DNA of 64,000 bases from Boesenbergia rotunda. Lineage: Eukaryota > Streptophyta > Magnoliopsida > Zingiberales > Zingiberaceae. The stretch covers positions 137,661 through 201,660 of the forward strand of contig JAGFNQ010000969.1 in assembly GCA_024364735.1 (NCBI GenBank), written 5' to 3'. The first letter of the stretch is position 1; each line of letters begins with the position of its first letter. The notes beneath the pieces were generated by a model. That model was not told where the DNA came from, searched no databases, and was given only the letters and a program-made list of their open reading frames with translations. This document shows, in pieces, positions 1-11,585 of the stretch. Made by a program: the position numbers and the translations under genes.

Positions 1-510
1 GCCAAGCCCATCATGAAATTTCATAATAATAATAATATTTCATGAATTCATAATATTTCATAATATTCCATAATAATATTTCATGAATTCCATAATATTT
101 CATATTCATGAATTCATAATATTTAATAATAATATTTCATGAATTCATAGTATTTCATAATATTTCATAATAATATTTCATGAATTCCATAACATCTCAT
201 ATTCATGAATTCATAATATTTAATAATAATATTTCATGAATTCATAATATTTCATAATATTTCATAATAATATTTCATGAATTTCATAACATCTCATATT
301 CATGAATTCATAATATTTAATAATAATATTTCATGAATTCATAATATTTCATAATATTTCATAATAATATTTCATGAATTCCATAATATTTCATATTCAT
401 GAATTCATAATGTTTCATAATATTTCATGATAATATTTTATGAATTCCATAATATTTCATATTCATGAATTCATAATATTTAATAATAATATTTCATAAT
501 ATTTCATATG
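1..510. repeat. AT-rich tandem repeat, about 97 bp period
   Basis: The phrase AATATTTAATAATAATATTTC recurs in register at 118, 215 and 312, and in variant form at 409, giving a 97-bp period and about five copies. Each unit has shorter internal echoes (TTTCATAATA, and TTCATGAATTC containing an EcoRI site). The array lies inside the LTR of element M. No coding potential. Confidence 0.85.
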
Positions 511-531
511 GGAAATTTTTGGGGTGTTACA
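1..531 (-). mobile_element. Gypsy LTR, 5' terminal part (element M)
   Basis: The segment ends at 531 with GGGGTGTTACA. Read on the minus strand this is a TGTAACACCCC start, the usual beginning of many plant Ty3/Gypsy LTRs. The same kind of terminus closes the LTR of element C at 40027. Almost all of the visible LTR is an AT-rich tandem repeat. The rest lies outside the window, so length, clade and target duplication cannot be determined. It abuts a SIRE-like LTR (H) whose beginning is missing. Confidence 0.6.
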
Positions 532-686
532 AAAGCGGTCATCGAATCAAATCTGCCACGAAGCCAATGGATCATGTCAACCTAGGCGCCTAGGAGGTCC
601 CGGGCGCCCTAGTCAGACTAGGTGCCCAATCAAAGGGGATAAGCGCTGACCGAGCTGCAGATTGAGGGTCTCGTATGTGAAGGCAC
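532..686 (+). mobile_element. SIRE-like Copia LTR, upstream piece (element H)
   Basis: This is the left part of an LTR that resumes at 8809 after element G. It carries three palindromic sites, starting at 84+500 (584), 602 and 620, exactly 18 bp apart (AGGCGCCT, GGGCGCCC, AGGTGCCC). These match the promoter-proximal sites of the other SIRE-like LTRs here. The LTR start is missing, cut by element M. Confidence 0.65.
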
Positions 687-1546
687 TGTTGGGTTCTCCC
701 AGCACCAAAACACAAAAACGCAGCGGAAACAAGAACCCACGAGCGATCCATGCGAAAGAAAACTCGTACAAAGTTCATCTATCTAATAGATCTATTTACA
801 GTGTATACCTTTGCAGCGTGCCCTTTGCTTATCCCGCTCGTCCAAGATGCTCCGGATCTCTTGGACGTTTAAGCGTCAGTGCCTCTATTCGTATCCACAC
901 GAACACAATCTCTCAACTTCGGGAGAGCTACCTTAGTTGTGCTAGCAACTTGAGGTAGCTCGCAGAATCACCAAAAACCCTACAATAGGGTTTCAGCCAA
1001 AAGAGGAAGACGAAGGAGGGAAGAAGCCAAGGGAAGAAGAAAAAGGAACTCATCCAAAGTCACAAGTCCATCTTTTATAGTCATCCCATGAATATGAAGA
1101 GGTTTGGGTCTCTTTGGCATCCTTCATTAATACCAATAAAGAGCACATCTTTTCATGTGGCTCTTTATCTTTTCCCATGCAAGAAAAGAATCTTTTCATC
1201 CAATGAAGAGAGACTTTTCTCTTTCCTTCATGCAACTCCATGACTTGTGAGCTCAAGTCATTAGTTGACCTACATGCTAGTCTCCATGCATTAATATTGT
1301 CCTTGAATATTAATGCTCGACTAGGAATAATTTAGTGTAGTGTTCTCTACATCATCTCACTATCGATTCAACCAATCGATATGATGTAGATATGAACCTA
1401 CTACACAAGGACATTATTATACTTAGTTATTTGGCACAAATACAATGTATGTATAATAACCAAACATGTCTTTATTAATGATAGAATATGATACAAAATG
1501 TCCTTAGTCAATTATCACATAATTGGCTCTAGGGCTCCTACTAAAA
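687..1546 (-). mobile_element. 3' LTR of element G (internally deleted)
   Basis: At 860 bp it is much shorter than its partner (1902 bp). The two match up to about 1235 and from there on to the end, but the segment equivalent to about 7475-8498 of the other LTR is absent. A minus-strand TATA box (CTATAAAAGA) lies at 1071-1080. The last bases read CTAAAA instead of CTAACA, a point change at the terminus. Confidence 0.88.
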
Positions 1547-1557
1547 ATCTCCCACTA
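1547..1557 (-). other. Polypurine tract of element G
   Basis: On the minus strand this reads TAGTGGGAGAT and directly precedes the 3' LTR. It is the expected primer for plus-strand DNA synthesis. Confidence 0.8.
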
Positions 1558-1566
1558 GCACTAGTG

Positions 1567-4500
1567 TCAATCACTGTAATATCTAATACCCAGTGACCTG
1601 GTATGACCATCATGCTTCTTTTGTGCCAAAGCCTTGGTCAAAGGATCTGCGATGTTAGAATCAGTGTGTACTCTGCATATCCTCACATCTCCTCTATCGA
1701 TGATCTCTCGAATGAGATGGAAGCGTCGTAGTATGTGTTTGGTCCGCTGATGAGAGCGATGTTCCATAGCCTGCGCAATAGCCCCATTATTGGCACAATA
1801 GAGGTCTATCGGGTCTACTATGCTAGGAACCACACCAAGCTCTGTAATGAACTTCTGGATCCAAACAGCCTCTTTTGCCGCATCAGATGCGGTAATATAC
1901 TTGGCCTCTGTTGTAGAATCAGCAACTGTGTCCTGCCTCGAACTCTTCCAGCTCAGAGCGCCACCATTTAGACAAAATACATACCCTGACTGCGATCTAA
2001 AATCATCCCTTTATGTTTGGAAGCTTGCGTCACTGTAACCCTTTACAGCTAGCTCCTCTGTGCCTCCAAATATCAAAAAATATTCTTTAGTCATTCATAT
2101 ACTTAAGAATGATCATGACAGGTGCCAGTGACATTCACCTGGATCTGACTGGTACCTGCTCATCATGCTCAAAGCATACGAGACATCTGGATGAGTATAA
2201 AGCATGGCGTACATGATAGACCCTATAGCAGATGCATAAGGGATTTGATCCATACAGTCTCTCTCCTCCTTAGAAGAGGGACATTGAGTCTTCGAAAGAC
2301 TCACACCATGTGACATCAGCAGAAATCCCTTCTTAGAATTCTGCATGGCAAAACGATTAAGCACCTTGTCAATATATGTACTCTAACTTAAGCCAAGCAA
2401 TCTCTTAGATCTATCTCTATAGATCTTGATGCCTAGGATATAGGCTGCTTCACCTAAGTCTTTCATTGAGAAACAATTTCCGAGCCAAGTCTTTACAAAC
2501 TGTAGTGAAGGGATATCATTCCCAATGAGAAGTATGTCATCTACATACAAGATCAGGAAGATAACTATGCCCCCACTAACCCTCTTGTAGACACAAGGTT
2601 CATCTTCATTCTTGATGAAGACAAACGCTTTGATTGCATCATCGAATCAAAGATTCCAGCTTCGAGATGCTTGCTTTAACCCATAAATGGACCTTTGCAA
2701 CTTATATACCTTTCCAGCATGCTCTGGATCTACAAAACCCTCAGGTTGTGTCATGTACACATCCTCGAGTAGATTCCCATTTAGGAATGCGGTTTTGACA
2801 TCCATCTGCCAGATCTCGTAATTATGGTAAGCTGCAATAGCAAGCATGATCCGAATAGACTTAAGCATCGCAACTGGTGAAAAGGTTTCATCATAGTCAA
2901 TACCATGAATTTGCTTGAAACCGTTGGCTACCAATCATCCTTTATAGGTATGCATGAGTCCATCCATGACAGTCTTTCTTCTAAAGACCCACTTACACCC
3001 TATGGGTTTAATTCCCTCAGGTGGATCAACCAAAGTCCATACTTGGTAAGTGTACATGGATTCCATTTCGAACCTCATGGCTTCTAGCTATTTCTCAGAA
3101 TCTGGGCACATCACAGCTTCTTGATAGGATGTAGGCTCATTCAACTCAATAAGCGTAACGTCATCATGGTTAGACAAGAGAAAAGAGTATCTCTCAGGCT
3201 GACGACGTATCCTATCAGATCTGCGAGGAGGTTGGTCTACTTGAACAGCTTGTTGTTCCACAACTTCATGTGCAACAACCTCATGATCCACAACATCTTG
3301 TGGTGCCTGTTCAATGTCCATTAAGGCCTCAGTGTTATCTGTATCTTGAACTTCTTCAAGATGGATTTTACTCCCACTAATTCTTCTAGAAATAAACTCT
3401 TTTTCTAGAAAAATATCATTTCTAGCGACAAACACTTTGCCTTGTGTGGGATTGTAAAAGTAATATCCCTTTGTTTCCTTGAGATATCCTACAAAATAGC
3501 ACTTATCATATTTGGGTCCTAGTTTATCAGACACTTGACGTCGAACGTAAGCCTCACAACCCTAAATCTTCATAAAAGACATCGTGGGACTCTTCCCAGT
3601 CCATATTGTATATGGTGTCTTTGTGACGACCATTGATGGAGCTCGGTTAAGTGTGAAAAGAGTCATCTCTAGAGCGAATCCCCAGAAGGAAGTAGGAAGA
3701 ACTATTTGACTCATCATTGATCGTACCATATCTAATAGAGTACGATTTCTCTGCTCGGACACACCATTCCATTGTGGTGTTCCAGGTGGAGTGAGTTGGG
3801 ATAAGATCCTACACTATGCTAGATGGTCACGAAACTCTTGGCTAAGGTATTCACCACCTCGATCTGATCGAAGCATCTTAATACTCTTGCCAAATTGGTT
3901 TTGTACTTCACTTTTGATTTCTTTGAACTTTTCAAAGGATTCTGACTTGTGTTTCATAAGATACACATAATCATATCTACTGATATCATAAGTGAAAGTG
4001 ATGAAGTACTGATAGTCTCCTCTAGCTGCGACATTGAAAGGGCCACATACATCAGTATGTATGAATCCTAACAACTCTATTGCTCTTTCGCCGTGTCCAC
4101 TAAATGGAGTCTTGGTCATCTTGCCTAAAAGACAAGATTCACATATTTCATATGATTCAAAATCAAATGAGTCCAGTAATCCATCCATATGGAGCTGGGA
4201 TATGCGACTCTCATTTATATGTCCTAAGCAACAATGCCAGAGATATGTTTGGTTCAAATTATTTGGTTTAAACCGTTTGGTATTTATGTTATAGATTGGG
4301 TTCTCTAGATCTAGAAGATAGAGTCCATTCTGCAATGGTGCATTACAATAGAACATGTCATTTAGCATTATAGAACAATATTTGTCCTTTATGATAAATG
4401 AAAAGCCTTTTTTATCAAAACAAGATACTGAAATAATATTCTTAGTTAATGCAGGTACATAAAAATAATCTTCTAGTTCTAGGATAAGCCTAGTGGGCAA

Positions 4501-5420
4501 AGATAAGAAATATGTTCCTACGGCAATATCTTGCTTTGCCCTTGGTCAATGATCTAGCTCTTTGAAGGCCCTGCACATTAGTACAAATGTGAGAAGCACA
4601 TCCGGTATCTAATACCCAAGAAAATGAGATAGATAGATTGACTTCTATAAAAAAAATACCTGAGGCAGAAGTCTTACTTCTTTTCTTCTTTGCTTCCTCC
4701 AGGTAGAGTTTACAATTCCTCTTCCAATGTCCGGTATCACCACAATGGAAGCAGGTCCCTTCCTTAGGAACTTTGCTTTTGGCCTTGGATGTAGTAGAGT
4801 TGGCCTTGGCTTTGGCTTGGGTCTTACCCTTGCCTTTAGGCTTCCATTTGCCTTTGCCCTTGTTAACCATCAGTACATTACTGGTCTTAGTCTTCTTGAG
4901 ATTGGGTTCAACAGTTCTCAACATGCTGAGCATCTCAGGTAAAGGCTTATCAATTTCATTCATTTTATAGTTCATGACAAATTGATTATACCCTTCCAGC
5001 AATGATTGCAGGATAAGGTCTGTTGCCAATTCTTGGCCCAATGGGAATCCTAGTCTTTCAAGGTTCTCCACATACCCAATCATCTTGAGTACGTGAGTTC
5101 CTACAGGAGTTCCCTCTTGCATCTTGCATGCAAATAGGGCTTTCGATACCTCAAACAACTTGTGTTGCTTCTGAAGCTCAGAGTTCATGGTGGCAAGCAT
5201 AAGGCATGATACATCAAGTGCATCATCCTGATGTTTCTTGTAAGCATCCTTTTCAGCACGGGTGCTTCTGGAAGGGGTTGCTCTAGGACGTACAGTTTTC
5301 GTTCTTATTTGAGGACTATCCTCAAGTTTCTATACCAGTCTAGGAAATTAGCTCCATTGAGCTTGTCCTTCTCAAGGGCAGATCATAGAGAGAGAGTATT
5401 TGACGTGTTAGACGATATGG
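1567..5420 (-). pseudogene. Copia gag-pol of element G, broken
   Basis: Minus-strand fragments in several frames add up to a full Copia polyprotein. Gag with a CCHC zinc knuckle (CFHCGDTGHWKRNC) and the protease motif DTG lie in 5200-4490. The integrase (GAG-pre-integrase H and C residues, core aspartates in HTDVCGP and SDRGGEY) lies in 4500-3814 and continues in 3762-3562. The spacer is 3534-3088. Reverse transcriptase begins in 2934-2647 and its catalytic YVDD is present at about 2533-2548. RNase H ends at 1567 (ADPLTKAL). The beginning of gag, near 5420, already contains an in-frame stop. The stops and frameshifts show that it cannot make an intact polyprotein. Lineage within Copia was not resolved. 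Confidence 0.9.
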
Positions 5421-6893
5421 TGATCTACAACAATATAACATGCAGAAATAAGTATCATATCTAGATCATTTAATTAGGCCTTTAATTAAATGACACTCCC
5501 ACTAAATCGTATAACTTTTGTAGGGGCTAGTCATGGATGTAGGCAAACTCAATATGTCTACACTACTAGCTCCAAACCAAATAGCGACTACATTTATGTG
5601 GGACAAGATCCATATTATACTTCATCTTGAGTTAGCTTTGGCTAATTGCCCAAGACTTGGTATAACTAGGTAGGTAACATTTTACCAATTACATCGTATG
5701 CAACTCTTGAAAAAGGGTTAAGATTCACATTACACATCATCTTGAGTTAGCTTTGGCTAATCACCCAAGACTTAGTATAATTTTCCTCTTACCCACTTTT
5801 CCCAACTTTTGGGATATTCCTCTAAGTTTCTCAATCCAATTGAGGTAACTTAGTTATGTCTCACCCAAAGTTCGATTGCGGGACATCACAATTGTCTCTC
5901 GCACTCTACCAAGATAAAATGCGTTGCTTTGCTTTGGCAAACCCAACAACAAATGATCGAGGTAGTTTATGAGTACCGAACCTTGGTAGGCATATTGGGT
6001 TGACTTAATTAAGATAAACATCTAAGCATGCATCACATACACATACATAGCATATATCAACATATAAGCAAGAAAACGTGACATGGTTATGACCCATATA
6101 CTACGATCTTCTCAAGCCAATGAGAGGATCGATGGTCAACCTAGGGATAACATCTTCTCCAAGAGCACCCTCCGGTCATCATGTGTGGTTGGCATCCTCC
6201 TTGTAACTTAATTCTTCAATGGACACTCCATTCCTCTTTTGTACATTACAATGTAGGAAAACTCGAGTTACATTCGAGTCTAAATCTAATTTTACAATTA
6301 GGAAGAATAGAGACAAGGCACGACACGCAGGCCGTATTATGAATTACAACTTACACACACACACATACCTCCAATCACATTGGGGTTAAGGCCATAACCA
6401 TTCACCATGTCATCAATCATATATAATAAATTTAGGACATTGATTTTATTATGAGTGCAAAAACAAAATTAGCCGCTTCAGCAGAAACTCAAGGCGGCCC
6501 CGATCCAAAATTAGATGCTTGAGCAAAAACTCACGGTGGGGTCAAGGGGCAGCGCCCCGATCCAAAATTTATTTTTATTGGTTCCCCGAGTGAGCCGCTG
6601 CCCTAGATTCATGAACATGAATCCAAGACCCATATAGCTACGGTACGATCACTCGGACTCCCCTTTCCCGAGACGGTCTCGGGGCTCCTTCCCCGGGATG
6701 ACCCGAGCGTCAGTTCTCCCGAGTGGGCCTCGGGAGCCTTCGGCTCAGTATACCTCAGAGGCCTATCCTCCCGAGTGGGAGTTCGGGAGCCCGACTTCTA
6801 TATCATACAGTTATATTCAACTCATAATAAATCTTGTCCTACTTCTATATTACATATAAAAGGCATAAAACTTTGTACGATCTTTCGCAAGTG
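5421..6893 (-). other. Untranslated leader of element G
   Basis: About 1.5 kb between primer-binding site and gag, with no credible coding frame. A phrase beginning CATCTTGAGTTAGCTTTGG is duplicated at about 5624 and 5738. Between about 6580 and 6800 many CCCGAG and CTCGGG half-sites can pair with each other. By analogy with retroviruses a leader like this may hold dimerisation or packaging signals; that is inference. Confidence 0.6.
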
Positions 6894-6905
6894 GCTCTGA
6901 TACCA
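6894..6905 (-). other. Primer-binding site of element G
   Basis: On the minus strand it reads TGGTATCAGAGC, complementary to the 3' end of plant initiator tRNA-Met. It lies one base inside the 5' LTR, which fixes the orientation of the element. Confidence 0.9.
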
Positions 6906-6906
6906 C

Positions 6907-8808
6907 TGTTGGGTTCTCCCGGCACCAAAACACAATAACGCAGCGGAAACAAGAACCCACGAGCGATCCATGCGAAAGAAAACTCATACAAAGTTCATCT
7001 ATCTAATAGATCTATCTACAATGTATACCTTTGTAGCATGCCCTTTGCTTATCCCGCTCGTCTAAGATGCGCCGGATCTCTTGCACGTTCAAGCGTCCGT
7101 GCCTCTATTCGTATCCACATGGACACAATCTCTCAACTTCGGGAGAGCTACCTTAGTTGTGCTAGCAACTTGAGGTAGCTCGCAGAATCACCAAGAACCC
7201 TACAATAGGGTTTCGGGCAAAAGAGGAAGATGAGGAAGGGAAGAAGAAAAGAGAAGAAGCCAAGGGAAGAAGAAAAAGGACCTCATCCAAAGTCACAAAG
7301 TCCATCTTTTATAATCATCCCATGAATATGAAGAGGTTTGGGTCTCTTTGGCTTCCTTCATTAATACCAATAAAGAGCACATCTTTTCATGTGGCTCTTT
7401 ATCTTTTCCCATGCAAGAAAAGAATCTTTTCATCCAATGAAGAGAGACTTTTCTCTTTCCTTCATGCAATTCCGACCGGGCCTCTCGGGCTTCCGACTCG
7501 GTCTCCCGACCAAGTCTCCCGAGCTGCGAGCTCCCGACCCATCTGCCGAGTGCCGAGCTCCCGACCCATCTACCGAGCTCCCAGCTCAGTTTGCTGAGTG
7601 CCGACCCAGTCTGCCGAGCTCCCAGCCAGTCTGCCGAGTGACGACCCAATCTGCCGAGCTCCCAGCCTAGTCTACCGAGTGCCGAGCTCCCGACCCGCAC
7701 TCTCGAGATCCCAACTCGAGCTCCCGAACTGACCTCCCGAGTTCCCAACTCGGGCTCAGATTTCCTGAGTTCCCAACTCGAGCTCAGGTCTCCCGAGTTC
7801 CCAACTCGGGCTCAGATCAGCCGATCAGATTTTCCGAAGCATCGTGTCCTTAGTGTGTGACCCAATAGGTTCTCGTGACGTTAGCAATGTGCCTAAACAT
7901 TTTAGACACATAAGCAATGAGCAACATCTAGCAATGCATCATTGCTACCCATGTAACAAGAAAAGTCAAGATCCGACTAAACCTCCGTGACTATGATAAT
8001 GTATGACCTTGTCCTTCTATCCTTGATATCTAGATTGACCAATGAGGCATAGACCGTGTCATCCTCAGTCAATCTTGTGTTTCTTGATCCCCGAGTAGAC
8101 TCACTCAAACAAATGAGCTCAATATCTCATATTGACTCATTCGAGCATTACCATGCGTTTTAGCAGTCCTACTCGATCAAGGGGCCCACAGATATCACTC
8201 CCGTCATATGAGAGGGATAGATCCCATCTACATCACTCACATCCCTCCGCATAATTCGTTACATACCCAGTGATCACCTTTATAGTCCACCTTGTTACGG
8301 GTGACGTTTGACGATACCAAAGTACATAACTCCTTATGTAGGGAACCGTAGTGACTTCATGTCTAAGGACTATTCATACTAATAGTCACATGAGAAAGTT
8401 TATGACACTCATATGACAATCTATGAAACTTTCTCATGGCGGGTCAATTCAGTACACATTCTCCAATGTATACCCATGTGACAACTTGATATCTCATATC
8501 CATGACTTGTGAGTTCAAGTCATTAGTTGACCTATATGCTAGTCTCCATGCATTAATATTGTCCTTGAATATTAATGCTCGACTAGGAATAGTTTAATGT
8601 AGTGTTCTCTATATCATCTCACTATCGATTCAACCAATCGATATGATGTAGATATGAATCTACTACACAAGGACATTATTATACTTAGTTATTTGACACA
8701 AATACAAAGTAAGTATAATAACCAAACATGTATTTATTAATGATAGAATATGATACAAAATGTCCCCAGTCAATCATCACATAATTGGCTCTAGGGCTAC
8801 TACTAACA
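6907..8808 (-). mobile_element. 5' LTR of element G
   Basis: 1902 bp, TGTTGG...ACTAACA. A minus-strand TATA-like box (TTATAAAAGA) lies at about 7304-7313. Compared with the 3' LTR it has roughly 1 kb more, including a GC-rich minisatellite at 7475-7822. The bases TCC at both breakpoints suggest that the other LTR lost this part by a microhomology deletion, rather than this one gaining it. Confidence 0.88.
7475..7822. repeat. CCCGA-rich minisatellite inside an LTR
   Basis: Degenerate units of CTGCCGAGTGCCGAGCTCC type give way, from about 7739, to three units 28 bp apart (starts 7739, 7767, 7795). These centre on GAGTTCCCAACTC, whose arms CCGAGTT and AACTCGG form a hairpin. The array accounts for the Gly/Ser/Arg-rich open frames there, which I do not regard as genes. 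Confidence 0.75.
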
Positions 8809-9290
8809 GGCACGTGTCAGGCGCCCCCAATGGATCAGGCGCCCCCAGGAGCACTATAAAAAGGGCTCGACCCCAAGGCTTCAACAACAGTTCTTTCCAA
8901 CGCTCCAAACACTTTCGCTCTCTCGCTGCACTCTAGCAAAGTTCCATTTCGAGAATTCAGCGCCGACGATGACCCTCTGCTCTGGAATTCGATCCATCAC
9001 GGGCGTCGGTAAAAGTTTCATTTTATGAAAGTGTTGTAATTCAGTGTTCAAATTCTATATCTTTACTTTCAATTTGTAAGAATTTTTTCGAATATAGAAT
9101 TGCCCAAAGTAAACAGTCAAGGACCGTGGGCCTTGGAGTAGGAGCTGACCGTGACTCCGAACCAAGTAAATAATCTACTTGTGTTCTTGTTCAATTTATT
9201 TCTTTCTGCTGCGTATTTGCTCTTTCTTAGTCCGAAAAGATTTTAACGATATTCACACACCCCCCCTCTATCGTTTTCCTCGATCCAACA
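8809..9290 (+). mobile_element. SIRE-like Copia LTR, downstream piece (element H)
   Basis: It begins with the target duplication GGCAC left by element G. Two AGGCGCCC sites start at 8819 and 8837 (18 bp apart), followed by a TATA box at 8854-8863 (CTATAAAAAG). The end, CCCCCCTCTATCG...CGATCCAACA at 9290, is typical of SIRE LTR ends. No primer-binding site follows; the next base enters the pol remnant of element I. H is therefore a solo or 3' LTR inserted in I. Confidence 0.75.
8854..8863 (+). promoter_or_regulatory. TATA box of LTR H
   Basis: CTATAAAAAG, 10 bp after the last of the 18-bp-spaced palindromes. It is the most convincing core promoter signal in this LTR. Confidence 0.7.
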
Positions 9291-10088
9291 TATCCTAGCT
9301 TGTTTTAGCTTGCAAAACTCCAAGAAAGGATTTCTACCTTTTCGTCATGGAGTACCTTTATGTAATGAATTGTGTCCTAAAACATCAAAGGAGATAGAGA
9401 AGATGAAGACAGTTCCTTATGCTTCGGTTGTAGGAAGCCTAATGTATGCTATGTTATGTACGAGATCGGATATCTGCTTTACCATGGGCATGGTTAGCAG
9501 ATATCAAAGTAATCCAAGACAAGGATATTGGATTGCGATAAAGCATATATTAAACTACCTGAAAAGGACTAGAGATTATATGCTAGTTTTCCAAGCAGAT
9601 CATTTGCTTCCTGTGGGTTACACGGATTCTGATTTCTAATCGAATAGGATAACAGTAAGTCTACCTCAGGTTATGTGTTTACTTTGGGAGGTGGAGCCAT
9701 AGAATAGAGGAGTATCAAGCAGAAATGCGTTGCGGACTTCACCATCGAAGCTGAGTATGTGGCAGCCTCTGAGGCAGCCAAAGAAGTTGTATGGCTCAGG
9801 AACTTCTTGATGGACTTAAAGGTGATTCCAGGTTTGTCCAAAGCTATCACAATTTATTGTGATAACAGTGGTGTAGTAGCAAACTCGAAGGAACCACGAG
9901 CCCATAAGGCAAGTAAACACATTGTGTGCAAATACCACCTGATACGAGACATCGTAAAGCGAGGAGAAGTTGATGTCGCCAAGATTGCATCAACAGATAA
10001 CCTGGCAGATCCTTTCACTAAGGCCCTTCCAACGAAAGCTTATGATAGACATGTTGAGGGGATGAGAATTAGATGTATGGCAGTTTGA
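9291..10088 (+). pseudogene. Copia reverse transcriptase/RNase H remnant (element I)
   Basis: The segment starts in mid-protein directly after LTR H. An open stretch to 9639 contains the RT-to-RNase H connection (VGSLMYAMLCTRSDI, YTDSDF). A stretch of about 120 bp then carries stops. A second open stretch, 9759-10088, holds the C-terminal RNase H part (ASEAAKE, YCDNSGVV, ADPFTKALP). Gag, protease, integrase and most of the RT are absent. The reading frame runs up to a polypurine tract, so the 3' end of the element is genuine. The J-type LTRs belong to the same family. Confidence 0.88.
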
Positions 10089-10110
10089 TGACAGCATAGT
10101 CTTTTAGTAT

Positions 10111-10290
10111 AAGTGGGAGATTGTTAGGATATATACTATAAGCCTAGCTTTTGTATTTGACATCTAATTTTGAATAAGAATCATAGTTGTCATGTATTTG
10201 CATTTTATATTTGTTATATGTATACAATTGTCCATTACTTCATTGTAGATAACATAGTATGTGGTATCACACAGAAGATTATGTTTTCAG
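10111..10290 (+). mobile_element. Polypurine tract and start of 3' LTR of element I
   Basis: AAGTGGGAGAT (10111-10121) is followed by an LTR beginning TGTTAGGATATATACT at 10122. After about 170 bp the LTR is interrupted at 10291 by LTR L. The start matches, on the opposite strand, the ends of the J-type LTRs at 20968 and 23723. Confidence 0.8.
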
Positions 10291-10473
10291 TGTAGGACGG
10301 GTGCCGTCGATAGAGGGAGGGTGAATATCGACTCGTTAAAAATTCTTCGTAAACATGTCATAAACTTCGAGGTTCGTTTGATTGTTCTAGATAGAGAGTT
10401 AGTAGCACGAAAAACAGAAAGAACGAAAAACCAAACAACTCAGAGTGCACGCAGGTTTTACTTGGTTCCCAAC
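10291..10473 (-). mobile_element. SIRE-like LTR L, left piece
   Basis: The segment begins TGTAGGACGGGTGCCG and contains CGATAGAGGGAGGGTGAATATCG, the minus-strand image of a SIRE LTR end. It parallels the start of the K LTRs, including the later TTTTACTTGGTTC. It stops at the J1 insertion and continues at 20974. Confidence 0.7.
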
Positions 10474-11585
10474 TGTTGGGTATGGCTTGGCGGGTTTCCT
10501 AAGCGAAGACTTGGTCGTCCTTGAGAGACCTCTCCAGGTCTACGGATTAAAAAATTAATCCAAATGGAGACGAGTCTCCCAACAACCATCTCGTCGTCGT
10601 ATCGTTCGGTACGAATTACAACTCGGCCAATCACAAAGATTGAACCTTGTAATTCTTCTAATCGAACGACCATGGAAAAGGCGACGAGTGGATCGCCGGT
10701 TCTTGTGTTTACGGTCGGGGTCCAGCTAATTAATTATTCAGCATTATTCACAATCATAATAATTAAATAACACACATGAAATGATGAAGCAAAGTATAAA
10801 GACACAAAATAACATAAGGAGCTTTGGGAGAGATTATACCTTCCCTATTACCTCGCAACCTTCTACCGTATGACATATCCCCTTCTTGGACGTCGTGTGG
10901 GCAACGATCCTCCAAGAACTGAAGCCACCAAAACCCTTCTTCCTCTTCTTTCTTGCGCCGACCAAAGAAGGAGATGTTCTCCCCTCTTCCTTCTCCCTTT
11001 TCTCTTCTACTAGTTGCTGTTCCATTTTGCAAAACCATAGCAACAAGCATGCAGTCTAGTTGTTGTTCCATTCAAAATCACAGCAACATGCATGCTATCT
11101 AGTTGTTGTTCCATTTACAAAGCCATAGCAATTCGTAGACAACTGTCCACGCAGGGAGTAGCTGTTGGATCGTGAAAGCCGATAGAGGGGGGGGTGAATA
11201 TCAGAAATCGCTCTTTTTCGGAAAACTAAGAGTAAGTGCACAGCGGAAACAAAAATACGAGACACAGCACAAAGACACAGTGATTTTTACTTGGTTCGGA
11301 GTCTGTGTCGACTCCTACTCCAAGGCCCACGGTCATTGACCGTTTACTTTAGGCAATTCTATAGTCGCGCAAATAGGTTACAATGATTTCAATTACAAAG
11401 AGAGTGCAATCAAATAATAATAAAATATTAAGCTCTTCGTTACCGACGCCCAGAGTGTGTTGATTCTTTTTCGGGGCAGCGAGACGTCGTCGGCTCGAGG
11501 TGAGGCGTTTTTGGAGCAAGGCACGAGCGTAGAAGAGCGTGGAAGCTTTGGAATCAAGTTGATTGAAGCTTGGGGTCGAGGGGTG

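Larger units (their letters stand above)
687..8808 (-). mobile_element. Complete Ty1/Copia element G with perfect target duplication
   Basis: Two LTRs (687-1546 and 6907-8808) both begin TGTTGGGTTCTCCC and end in (or near) ACTAACA. The 5-bp flanks are identical: GGCAC at 682-686 and again at 8809-8813. Next to the right LTR is a minus-strand primer-binding site; next to the left LTR is a polypurine tract, so the element runs right to left. Domain order is gag, protease, integrase, reverse transcriptase, RNase H, which is the Copia order. Total length is 8122 bp. It inserted into SIRE-like LTR H. Its pol is closely related to that of element E. Confidence 0.92.

Noticed and set aside
7293..7748. 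Minus-strand open frame of 151 codons rich in Gly, Leu, Arg, Ser
   Set aside because: It is the translated CCCGA minisatellite of the G LTR and overlaps the TATA region.
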